Source: Mesoplasma seiffertii ATCC 49495
Lineage (GTDB): Bacteria > Bacillota_I > Bacilli_A > Mycoplasmatales > Mycoplasmataceae
Direction of reading: 5' to 3'
Assembly: GCF_000518725.1 (NCBI RefSeq)
Contig: NZ_JAED01000010.1
Span: 1-39,934 of the forward strand
Length of the DNA stretch: 39,934 nt
The notes beneath the pieces are model-generated. The model worked only from the letters and a program-made list of their open reading frames with translations. It was not told the DNA's origin and made no database searches. Positions within the stretch are counted from its first letter, which is position 1, and every line of letters starts with the position of its first letter. The translations under genes and the position numbers were made by a program. Shown one piece after another: positions 10,049-20,350 of this stretch.

Positions 10049-10078
10049 ATTATATATAATTGGTATAATAAAAAGCAA
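10049..10078 (-). promoter_or_regulatory. Promoter of the degV pair
   Basis: On the minus strand: TTGCTT (10073-10078), an 18-bp spacer and TATAAT (10049-10054), about 30 bp before the start codon. It overlaps the opposite promoter at 10061. Confidence 0.5.
10061..10069 (+). promoter_or_regulatory. Extended -10 promoter of ytpR-pncB-tyrS
   Basis: TGGTATAAT, an extended -10 (TGnTATAAT), 36 bp before the ATG. No -35 is obvious, which is typical for extended -10 promoters. It is nested with the divergent degV promoter, so the two may compete. Confidence 0.55.
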
Positions 10079-10104
10079 ATGATAAAGGAGAATAAATTAT
10101 TATT

Positions 10105-10713
10105 ATGCAAAAGCGAAAATACGGTATTTATTATAATCAGCAGTTTAATGTGCTAATGGTGAGTTTTAATAATGATTTAGCAGTTACTGAAGTTGCTGAA
10201 GTTAATAACTTAACTGTTTTAAAACATGACAATGAGATTGTTGCAATTAATATTTTTAATCCTGAGTTAAAGTTTGAACGAGGATTGGTTTCTGAAGATC
10301 CCAAAGCTTATGGCTATGTTCAAAAAGTTATTGCTGACTTAGTTGAAGTTGAACAAGATGTTCAATTTAAAATTGGAAAAGTTTTAAGTTGTCAACCAAT
10401 TGAAGGAACTCATTTGAGTTTGTGTGAAGTTAATTTAGGCGATGAAGTTAAACAAATTGTTTGTGGCGCTAAAAATGTTCGTCAAGATTTATTAGTAGTT
10501 GTGGCAACTCCAGGAAGTTTTTTACCAAATGGTTTAAAAATTGAAGCGGGAAAACTACGTGGGATTGATTCATATGGAATGCTATGTAGTGCTCGTGAAT
10601 TAGAAATTGCTCCGGGAATTTATAATGATCAAGGAATTATTGAGTTAGATGATAAATTTACAAGTAAAGTTGGAGAAAGTTTTTGAGGAACTCATTATGA
10701 AAACCACCAATAA
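10105..10713 (+). CDS. ytpR: YtpR-like tRNA-binding domain protein
   Basis: 202 residues. An N-terminal region of about 85 residues resembles DUF4479 of YtpR. The C-terminal OB-fold tRNA-binding domain is the one found in PheT and Arc1p: FKIGKVLSCQPIEGTHLSLC, VCGAKNVR, VVVATPGSFLPNG, GIDSYGMLCSARE. Its substrate is unproven; a tRNA-binding or trans-editing helper role is likely. The ribosome site AAAGGAG lies upstream. TGA 10684-10686 is Trp and the gene ends 17 bp inside the next one, so translation is coupled to nicotinate phosphoribosyltransferase. The symbol is by similarity to the B. subtilis protein. Confidence 0.85.
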
Positions 10714-11755
10714 ATTTCAATTTGATCCTCGAGTAAAAGATGGATTTTTTGTCGCTGATTATTTTAAAAAAACAACTGCTATCTTAGAAAAATATAAACC
10801 CCAGCAAATTGTTACTATGCAATTTTTTCAACGTAAGCAAAATACGGTATTGTGTGGAATTGAAGAAAGTTTGGCATTACTTAAATTTGCTTCAAAAAAT
10901 TTTGAAGGTTTAGAAATTTGAGCTTTAAATGATGGAGACATTGTTCAACCATTAGAACCTGTTTTAAAAATTAAAGGACGTTACCAAGATTTTGGATGAT
11001 TAGAAGGAATGATTGATGGTATCTTAGCACGTAATAGTTCAATTGCAACTAATTCAATGCAAATTGTGCAAGCAGCAAAGGGTAAACCGTTATTAAACAT
11101 GCTAGATCGTGCCGACTCTTTTTGAACATTGCCAAGTGATGGTTATGCCTCATATATTGGGGGATTTCGTCACTTTGTTTCTGAAGCAGCTGTGGAGTAT
11201 ATCAATGATGAGACTGTTGCAAAACCAAGTGGAACAATGCCCCATGCGCTAATTCAATCATTTGATGGAAATATTCTTGAAGCTACTAAAGCATTTGCTA
11301 CAACCTTTCCTGAAGTTAATTTAGTTTCACTTGTTGATTATCACAATGATTGTGTTAATGATGCTGTTAAGGTAGCCAATTACTTTAAAGAAAAATTATG
11401 AGCAGTTCGTTTAGACACTGCAGGAAATTTAATTGACAAAACTGTAGAACAAAATAAAGAAGAATATCCAGGCTATAGTCTTAATGGTGTAAGCGTTCCC
11501 TTAGTTAAAGAAGTTCGTAAAGCACTAGACGCAGCCGGACACCACCACGTTAAAATTATTGTTTCATCAGGTTTTAATGCGGAAAAAATTGCTTATTTTG
11601 AAAGTGAAAATGCTCCAGTTGATATTTATGGAATGGGAGATTCACTTGCTAAAGTAACAATTGGTTTTACTGGTGATGCAGTTTTAATTGATGGTAAAAA
11701 GGAGTCAAAATTTGGCCGTGAGAATCAAGAATCACAACGATTAATAAAAAGATAA
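10697..11755 (+). CDS. pncB: Nicotinate phosphoribosyltransferase
   Basis: 352 residues. It joins nicotinate to PRPP to make NaMN, the first step of NAD salvage. Recognisable family blocks are LLNMLDRADSFW, KPSGTMPHALIQSF (the GTxPHA loop), NLVSLVDYHND, WAVRLDTAGN, IIVSSGFNAEKI and DIYGMGDSLA near the end. It is shorter than the 400-500-residue enzymes of E. coli and B. subtilis and belongs to the compact type common in Mollicutes. ATG 10697 follows GAGGAA and overlaps ytpR by 17 bp. tyrS follows after 14 bp. Confidence 0.9.
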
Positions 11756-11769
11756 GAAGAGGTATATTT

Positions 11770-13011
<1,242 letters not shown>

Positions 13012-13046
13012 ATAACGATCTGTGTAGACAAGAAATCTTAAAAAAT

Positions 13047-13093
13047 AAAATCTATTATTTTTGGAATTTATTCTAAAAGTGTAGATTTTTTTT
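13047..13093 (+). terminator. Weak candidate terminator after tyrS
   Basis: Arms AAAATCTA (13047-13054) and TAGATTTT (13082-13089), a long loop and eight T's. The loop is large, so the call is tentative. Confidence 0.35.
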
Positions 13094-13169
13094 GGAAAAA
13101 TTTTATAATATAAGTAAGAAGTTAAATATGCCCTTATTTATTTAGCTTCTTGGCCATAAAAATCAATAT

Positions 13170-13198
13170 TTGACAGAATTTATTATACTTAGTGTATA
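13170..13198 (+). promoter_or_regulatory. Orphan promoter-like sequence in the tyrS-rpsD gap
   Basis: A perfect -35 TTGACA (13170-13175), a 17-bp spacer and TGTATA (13193-13198), overlapped by TATATT at 13195-13200. No ORF follows; several hairpins and a terminator do. Confidence 0.4.
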
Positions 13199-13204
13199 TT
13201 AACT

Positions 13205-13362
13205 GATCGTTCTTTTTACACTTCATACATCGTGTATGAACATATTTATTCAACTTTCAAAAACGAATTTTCTCTCAATCTTATTTTTGAAAGACACTTA
13301 AAATAGAATGTGATTCTATTAACTATTCAAAATAAAAAAACCGCAGGAAACTGCGGTTTTTG
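13205..13362 (+). ncRNA. Candidate small RNA between tyrS and rpsD
   Basis: Between the orphan promoter and the GC-rich hairpin at 13337-13360 lie three inverted repeats: TCATACA/TGTATGA (13223-13239), CTTTCAAAAA/TTTTTGAAAG (13254-13293) and ATAGAAT/ATTCTAT (13303-13319). The last hairpin is followed by TTTTTG on the plus strand. There is no ORF of note. I cannot match it to a known RNA (no 4.5S, RNase P or tmRNA hallmarks). The rest of the gap, 13094-13169, has a further 13-bp stem at 13116-13151. Confidence 0.3.
13334..13361 (-). terminator. Terminator of rpsD
   Basis: Stem AAAACCGCAG/CTGCGGTTTT (13337-13346, 13351-13360) with loop GAAA on the plus strand. On the minus strand the stem is followed by a run of T's. 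It may also stop plus-strand transcripts. Confidence 0.85.
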
Positions 13363-13372
13363 CTTGGTTTAA

Positions 13373-13996
13373 TTATTTAATTAAACGGTTGTATCATTCA
13401 ACTATTAATGCTTCGTTGATTTCGTTGTTTAATTCTTGACGTTCTGGTAAGCGAACGAATTCACCTTTTAGGTTATTTTTATCAACTTTAACAAATTCAA
13501 CTGTTGATTCATTGTTTTGTAATGCTTCAGCAATTTTATCGTTTTTTCTCATTGATTCTTTAACTTCTAAGATGTCTCCAGGTTTTAATTGGTAAGAAGG
13601 GATATCAACTTTTTTACCATTTACTAAAATGTGACCGTGGTTTACTAATTGACGAGCACCTTGTCTTGTCATTGCAAATCCAAGACGGTAAGTAATGTTA
13701 TCTAATCTTGATTCCAACATTACTAAAAAGTTTGTCCCAACAATCCCGTGAACTTTTTTAGCTTTAGCAAAAGTGTTTCTAAATTGTCTTTCTGTTAACC
13801 CATACATGAATTTAACTTTTTGTTTTTCTTGTAATTGAGTTCCGTAACCAGATAATTTAGTTTTAGCTTTATCTTTTCCGTGTTGACCAGGAGTAGTTAC
13901 TCTTTTTTTACCTTTGCTGAATTCTTTACCATTTTCAAGAATTGAAAAACCATATCTACGAGATTTTTTGAATGTTGATCCAGTATATCTAGACAT
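13373..13996 (-). CDS. rpsD: 30S ribosomal protein S4
   Basis: 207 residues, primary 16S rRNA-binding protein. [16 protein letters not shown] at the start, [18 protein letters not shown] and the S4 RNA-binding domain ([34 protein letters not shown]) are diagnostic. Of two adjacent ATGs (14000-14002 and 13994-13996), the second is correctly spaced (8 nt) from GGAG and gives the canonical N-terminus. A TGA at 13394-13396 is Trp near the end (EWYNRLIK). It is monocistronic between terminator and promoter, next to tyrS as in Bacillus subtilis. Confidence 0.97.
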
Positions 13997-14195
13997 ATTC
14001 ATTTCTCCTATATATTTTATTTCAGCGTTAATTAAAAATATCATGAATAGATTCTATCCTAACCAGTCTACTTATTCGCCCTTACTGCAAAGAGTTACTT
14101 GGTATAAAATTAATAGACAGCTTTTAGAATATATCTATATGCAGAACATCTTATAAATAACTATAATATTATATCTTATTTTAGAAGCGGTGCAA
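13997..14195 (-). promoter_or_regulatory. rpsD promoter and long 5' leader
   Basis: On the minus strand TTGCAC (14190-14195), 16 bp, TATAAT (14168-14173). This leaves a leader of about 160 nt before the start codon, long for this genome. It includes complementary GTCTA and TAGAC segments. S4 represses its own mRNA through a leader in Bacillales; whether this leader is homologous I cannot tell. The remaining 14196-14310 is AT-rich with nothing clear. Confidence 0.4.
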
Positions 14196-14310
14196 GCAAT
14201 ATATTTATCTTTTAGATTTAGAGATATTCTACAATCAAAGTAAAAATAAATATTGAAAATCAAAACCTTTTTTGTTTTAAAGCACTATCTAAAATAACCC
14301 CTTACTAATT

Positions 14311-14319
14311 TGATATAAT
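14311..14319 (+). promoter_or_regulatory. Extended -10 promoter of the ezrA-thiI-dnaE-polA-mutM run
   Basis: TGATATAAT (TGnTATAAT), 27 bp before the GTG start. No -35 is apparent. Confidence 0.5.
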
Positions 14320-14346
14320 TTTAAAAGATAAAAAAGGTGGGATAAC

Positions 14347-16122
14347 GTGATTTTTACAAACTTATTAGCATGAAATATCCAAAATAAGTTATCTCTGTCT
14401 AATAAAATTGGCATAATTGTTTTTTTTCTTGCTTTTGGAGCCTTGCTTGTAGTTTTTGGGTTGCTGATACTTTATCGAGCAATCCTTAATCATGCTTATG
14501 AAGCTGAAAAAACTCTTCAAAAAATTACTAAAATTCCCGTTTATTCTCGTATTCGTCGTTTCGATGTTATTTTGGCAGCTAATCCTGAAAACAAAGAGTT
14601 AAAGCATTGCTTAAATATTTGAAGTGTTAATTATTTTGCCGAAGTATTTGATCACTTACGAACTCCGTCAAAAAACCTTGAATTATTTTTTAAAAATTCT
14701 CAAAACCGCCGACCATATATTTCAAACTTATTAAAAATTCGCCAGACTCGTCGACAAATCTCAGATATTTACATGGCGGTAATGCAAATATATAATGAAA
14801 CTGAAAAAATCATTACATTTGAAAAAAATGACCGTGATGCGCGAATTTTAACTCGAATTGAATTTAATAAAATTCTTGATAATGTTAACGTGATTTTAAA
14901 AAGACCTGACAGTAAAATAAGTCACCCGATATTAATAAATAAAATTAAGCGCTTGGAATTAGTTAATGGAATTGTTGAAAAGAAAATTGCTGATGGACAA
15001 TTAGCGAATGCACGTCGAATTCAAGCATTAATGATTGAGGAACTAATTGAAGTATTAAAAGTTATTGATCTTAACAAGCGAGCTGAAGAAGAAATTGAAA
15101 AAGTTTTTTCAACGCGAATTAAGGAAATTAAAAATGATTTAGATCGTTATGCTTTGAGTAACGAAGATCATAATAAAATTCAAAAAATGTTTACCACTTT
15201 TATTAATGAATTTGAAACTCATAAAAAAAATTTTTATGAGGCAATCTTTGGTCTAAAATATCAAGATGCAATGGTAAAATATAATCTGCTAGTCGAGATA
15301 GTAAAATCTTTTGAAATAAAGCTTGAAGCTGAACGCAGCATGAAAATGTTTATTAAACATAATTATGATGAAGTAAAGTATTTGTTCCACCAGTTTTTTG
15401 TAGATTATAAAAAACTCGAAGAAGTTATTGAATATAACTACAGGCTTAATAATGATGTTGATAGTATTAGAGTTCATTATGAATCAATGAGACAGCCAGT
15501 GGAACTATTTAGTGATAGCGTTGTTGGATTTTTTCAAAACATTGATGCTAAAAAGCAAAATAACGAAAGTTTGGAGCAAGATAAATTAAGTGAAAGGTTG
15601 GCAGAATTACTAAAGACCCTACAAACCTATTACACTCGGATTTATGAAATGTCTCTTAAATTACAAAGTACTAAAAGTATTGATGAAAGATTGGGCGCAA
15701 GAATTCATGATATCCGCAAGGTCCTGTCAACAACAGAAGTTATTATGGCTAAAAATACTCAATTAACTGAGTTAAGTAAATACTTAAGAGAAATTAATGT
15801 TATTTATGAATTTATTAACTCTATTGAGACTGACCAAGCCACGCGTGTGCGTTTAACTGAACCAGAAAACTATAAGCGTGCGATGAAATCTTTAAATGCT
15901 TATCTTGAACAAGCAATTCGCATTAAAGAAGAGATTTTTAATGTCATTTTATTAGAACAAATTAGTCAAAAAGCGATTGTTTATTTAACTTCGTTAAATA
16001 TTAATAATTCGCTAAATGATCATCAAATTGCTGACATTATGGAGTTTTATAACAAGCGTGAGTTTAAACATGCGATTAACAAAACAATTGAATTGTTAAA
16101 CCAACAAGTAGACAGGAACTAA
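14347..16122 (+). CDS. ezrA: EzrA-like septation ring regulator
   Basis: 591 residues, starting at GTG 14347 after AAAGGTGG. One membrane span (about residues 21-43) is followed by a long cytoplasmic region that is almost entirely charged helix and coiled coil. This matches EzrA (about 560 residues), a membrane-anchored spectrin-like protein that controls FtsZ ring assembly in Firmicutes. Primary sequence is poorly conserved, so support comes from topology, length and context: tyrS-rpsD nearby and thiI next, as around ezrA in B. subtilis. The N-terminal external part is about 20 residues, longer than usual. Codon 9 is TGA (Trp). It lies 3 bp before thiI. Another coiled-coil membrane protein cannot be excluded. 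Confidence 0.7.
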
Positions 16123-16125
16123 AAT

Positions 16126-17346
16126 ATGAAAAATATTCTTATAAGATATGGAGAACTAACTTTAAAAGGTAATAACCGTAATCATTTCATTGCGAAGTTA
16201 ATTCAAAATATTAAATTTAAATTGAAACCCTTTAAAGATTATGTTGTATATATTCGTGATAATAATTCTTTAACTTTGGAAGTAACTGACCAATACGTTG
16301 AAGACGTAGTTAAAGAGTTACAAACTGTTTTCGGAATTTATTCTTTGTCGATTGTTGAAAAAACAGCCTTAGATTTTGAAGAAATCACTCAAGCAGTTTT
16401 AAAAATAGCGCGTAAGTCTTCTAAAAAACGTTTTAAACTTGAGGTTACTCGTAAAGATAAAACTTTTCCAATGTCAAGTACTGAGATTAAACAAAAACTG
16501 GCCCCAATAGTATTACGTGATATTGGTGATTTAATTGTTGATGTTCATAATCCGGATTTGAAAATTGAGATCGTTATTAAAAAAGGCCATGTTGATATTT
16601 TTGATACTAGAGTTGCCGCATTAAAAGGTCTTCCAGTTGGAGTATCAGGAAAAGGTCTTTCATTATTAAGTGGAGGAATTGATTCACCAGTTGCTTCATT
16701 TTTAACAATGAAACGAGGAATGCAAGTGGATTTCATTCATTTTATGACACCACCACATACTTCTCCTGAGGCATTAGAAAAAGTTTTCCAATTAGCTGAA
16801 AAAACAGCGCGTTATAATCATCAACAGTTTAAGTTATATGTTTGTGATTTTGCAATGCTATTACAAGAATTACAACACATGCCAGATGATAGTTACAAGA
16901 TTACAATTATGCGTCGTATGTTCATGCGTATTGCTAATCAAGTTGCTCGTAAAATTAATGCTAAAGCGCTAATCACTGGAGAATCACTTGGACAAGTGGC
17001 TTCTCAAACAATTGATAGTATTAATGTAATCAATTCAACTAGTGAACTGGCAATTTTACGCCCCGTATTAACTTATGATAAAGAAGAAATTATTGCAATT
17101 TCCAAATTTATTGATACTTATGAGACATCAATTTTACCATTTGATGATGTGTGCTCAATGTTTGTCCCTAAACAACCAGTAACCAAACCAAAACCATGAA
17201 TTGCTGAACAACAAGAACAAGCAATTATGTGAGAAGAGATTCTGAAATACACAGTTGAAAACTTAATTGATGTTTATGTTTTCAAAGATAAAAAATTTAT
17301 TAAAGAAGAAAAGCAAAATCGCCAAGAAGAAGAAAATAACGGGTAA
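16126..17346 (+). CDS. thiI: tRNA 4-thiouridine synthetase ThiI
   Basis: 406 residues. It makes s4U at position 8 of tRNA with sulfur from a cysteine desulfurase (not in this window). An N-terminal ferredoxin-like/THUMP region (MKNILIRYGELTLKGNNR) is followed by the PP-loop ATP site SGGIDSP (182-188) and GESLGQVASQT. There is no rhodanese domain, as in B. subtilis ThiI. TGA codons (17197 onward) encode Trp, extending the protein about 48 residues past the first TGA to TAA 17344-17346. It lies 3 bp after ezrA. Confidence 0.93.
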
Positions 17347-17377
17347 CCGTTATTTTATAATTTAGTAAAGGAGTCAA

Positions 17378-20341
17378 ATGAAATATTCACCGCAATTTAA
17401 TATTCGTAGCGCCTATAATTTTCAACAATCATTTATTAAAATTGATGATTATATTTCCTTTGCCCAAACTCATAATTTTGAGTATCTATTTTATTCAGAA
17501 ATATCAACGATGTTTGGAGTAGCTGAGTTTATTAAAAAAGCCAAAGCAGCTAAAATTCAACCAATTATTGGATTGTCAATTAACACAACCCAAGGAATGG
17601 TTAACCTCTATCCAAAAACTCGTATAGGTTACCAACAAATTAATCGTATTTCAGCAAATTTGAATAATGGTAAAGAGTATAACGAACAGATGCTTTGAGA
17701 AATGCTTGAAGAAAACCTGAGTTCCGAAATTATTGTAGTTGCTGATTTAGATAATACAGAAAATTTAAAACTGACAAAGAAAATTTTAGAAGCCGATTTT
17801 TATGATGTTAAAAAGCTAAAAGTATTTTTTAAAGAAATTAATTATTTTGACATTGAAGATGAAGAAGATTATCAAGTTTTAGTGGCATTAAAGAATAATT
17901 TATTGGTAAGCGAAGTTCCGCTTTTGGAACCAACAAATTACTGAGATGATTCAGAAATCGCACAAATGTATTCTTTAGAAAATACTCAACGAATAACTCA
18001 AGAGATTGCTCAAAAAGTTACTTTTGAGTTATTTGATGATAGTGAACGCCATTTAATTGCTTTTAAAACACCGCAAAATATTCCAGCTGATAAGTATTTA
18101 GAAAAATTATGTTTTTCATCATTGGAAAGTTATTTTAAATTAGTTAAGCATCAACAAATTCCCAATGCTTATATTGAACGTTTAAATTATGAATTAAAGA
18201 TCATTATTGATATGGGATTTGAAAACTATTTTTTAGTAGTTTGAGATTATGTCAAATTTGCTAAAGAAAAAAATATTTTAGTTGGCCCAGGTCGTGGAAG
18301 TGCAGCGGGTTCGTTGGTGGCTTTTTTATTACAAATAACACAAGTTGACCCTTTAGAATTTAACTTGCTGTTTGAACGATTTTTAAATCCCGAAAGAGTA
18401 ACAATGCCTGATATTGATCTTGATTTTCAAGATGATCGTCGAGAAGAAGTTATTGAATATTTATTTGAAAAATATGGTTTATATAATGTAGCAACTATTA
18501 CCACTTATCAATCAATTGGGGTTAAATCTGCAATTCGTGATGTTGCCAGAACTTATGGATTAGATTTAAATATTGTTAATGCAATAACAAAACAAATTCC
18601 GGGAGTTTTTTTAAATGACCTTGAGGGAGCAATTGCAAATAGTGGCAAATTAAAACAATATTTCCAAGAATATGCTTACATTTTTAAAACTGTCAAAAAG
18701 TTAATTGGATTGCCACGTCAAACTGGAACTCATGCAGCAGGAGTAATTCTTGTTGATACTGATTTACGTGATTATGTGCCAATTAAGGTTGGTTATAATG
18801 GAATTTATCAAACTCAGTTTGATATGAATCATTTAGAAGATATTGGATTAATTAAAATGGATTTATTGGGGTTACGTAACTTGACAACCTTGCAAGAAAT
18901 TCGTTATGCAATTTACCGAAATCGTAAACAAAATATTACGTTTACTAAAATTCCTTTAAACGATCATCAAACTTTTGCAATGTTGGCTCAAGGTAACACT
19001 TCAGGAATTTTTCAATTAGAATCGCCGGGAATGACAAAGGTTGTTAAGAATATGCAAGTTGCAAGTATTGAAGATATTTCAGCTGCTTCGGCACTATTCC
19101 GACCAGGTCCACAAGAAATGATTCCAGAATATATCAAACGTAAAAACTCACGTAATCAAAATTATTTAATTGATTCAAGTTTAGGAGATATTCTAAATTC
19201 CACTTACGGAATTATTGTTTATCAAGAACAAGTTATTCAAATTCTTCAACGAGTTGCAAAGTTCTCGTTAGCTAAAGCCGATGTTATTCGTCGGGCAATG
19301 GGGAAAAAGAATCATGAATATATGTTATCAATGAAAACAGAATTTTTACAAGGAGCAGTAGCAAATAACTATACTATTGAAAAGGCAGAAGAAATTTGAA
19401 ATTGAATTGATCGTTTTGCTGCTTATGGGTTTAATAAATCTCACTCAATTGCTTATTCATATATTAGTTATTGATTAGCATATTTTAAAACTCATTATAC
19501 TGAAGAATTTTATTGCTCATTATTAAATGGAGTCATTGGAAATGTTGAAAAAACTTCACAGTATTTAAAAGAGATCACCCAGTATGGAGTTCAAATCAAA
19601 TTACCAAGTGTTAAAAACGTTAATTATAGTTATGTTGGTAAAAATAAACAAATTTTTATGCCCTTAATTTTAATTAAAGGTATTGGAAAAGATTTTATTA
19701 AAAAACTACGTAGTTTATTTGAAGAGGATCATTCAGCATTTGATTCAATTTTCTCGTTTGCAACTCGAATGATCAAGAATGGTTTAAATAAGACAAATTA
19801 TTTAGTTTTAGCTAAAGCGGGAGCTTTTGATGGTTTTGGTTATAACCGTCAAACCTTGATTGATAATATGGAATTAATTATTGCTTTTGCAGAATTTAAT
19901 TATGGTGTTAAAAAACTTGATCCGATAACTTATCCGTTATTAGAAGAATCACCAATTCAGAATGAAGTTATTTCGGAATACGAAAAAGAAATTTATGGAT
20001 TCTATTTAACAGCCCATCCGATTACTAAAATTAAAATTGATAATGCAAGTTTAAAACCAGCTGATATAAGTAAAGTTAAATCATTTAAAGGATATAGCAC
20101 AGTAATTGGGTATGTAGCAATAGTAAGAACTAAAAAGGACAAAAATAACCAAGAAATGGCCTTTTTAAATTTAATTGATGATACTGATGAAATCGATATT
20201 ACAATTTTTGCAAGAACTTATGAAACAATCAAATATGAACTACAGCCAGGAACGATTTTAGCATTAGAAATTGTAACTGAAGAATATCAAGGTAAAATTA
20301 GTGGTAAGCTAAATCGCATCATTAAAGTGATTAAAAAATAG
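17378..20341 (+). CDS. dnaE: DNA polymerase III alpha subunit, DnaE type
   Basis: 987 residues, shorter than most DnaE (about 1,100). The C-family catalytic core is clear: GRGSAAGSLVAFLL, PDIDLDF (Asp345, Asp347) and KMDLLGLRNL (Asp495), with FQLESPGM, SALFRPGPQEMIPEY and IVYQEQVIQI. The N-terminal PHP domain lacks the usual HxH metal-binding start (FNIRSAYNFQQS instead), so PHP exonuclease or phosphatase activity is probably lost. A C-terminal OB-like domain is present (near TVIGYVAIVRTKKDKNN). ATG 17378 follows AAAGGAGT. In low-GC Firmicutes DnaE works beside PolC; polC is not in the window. Six ORF pieces are joined by TGA = Trp with no frameshift. Confidence 0.95.
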
Positions 20342-20350
20342 GAGAGAATA

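Noticed and set aside
11756-11769. T-box control of tyrS
   Set aside because: tyrS is only 14 bp from pncB and there is no leader with T-box features.
17378-20341. Broken or frameshifted genes, since dnaE, polA, nrdE and others split into several ORFs
   Set aside because: Every break is an in-frame TGA at a plausible Trp position and the frame is constant across pieces, so these are intact genes in code 4.
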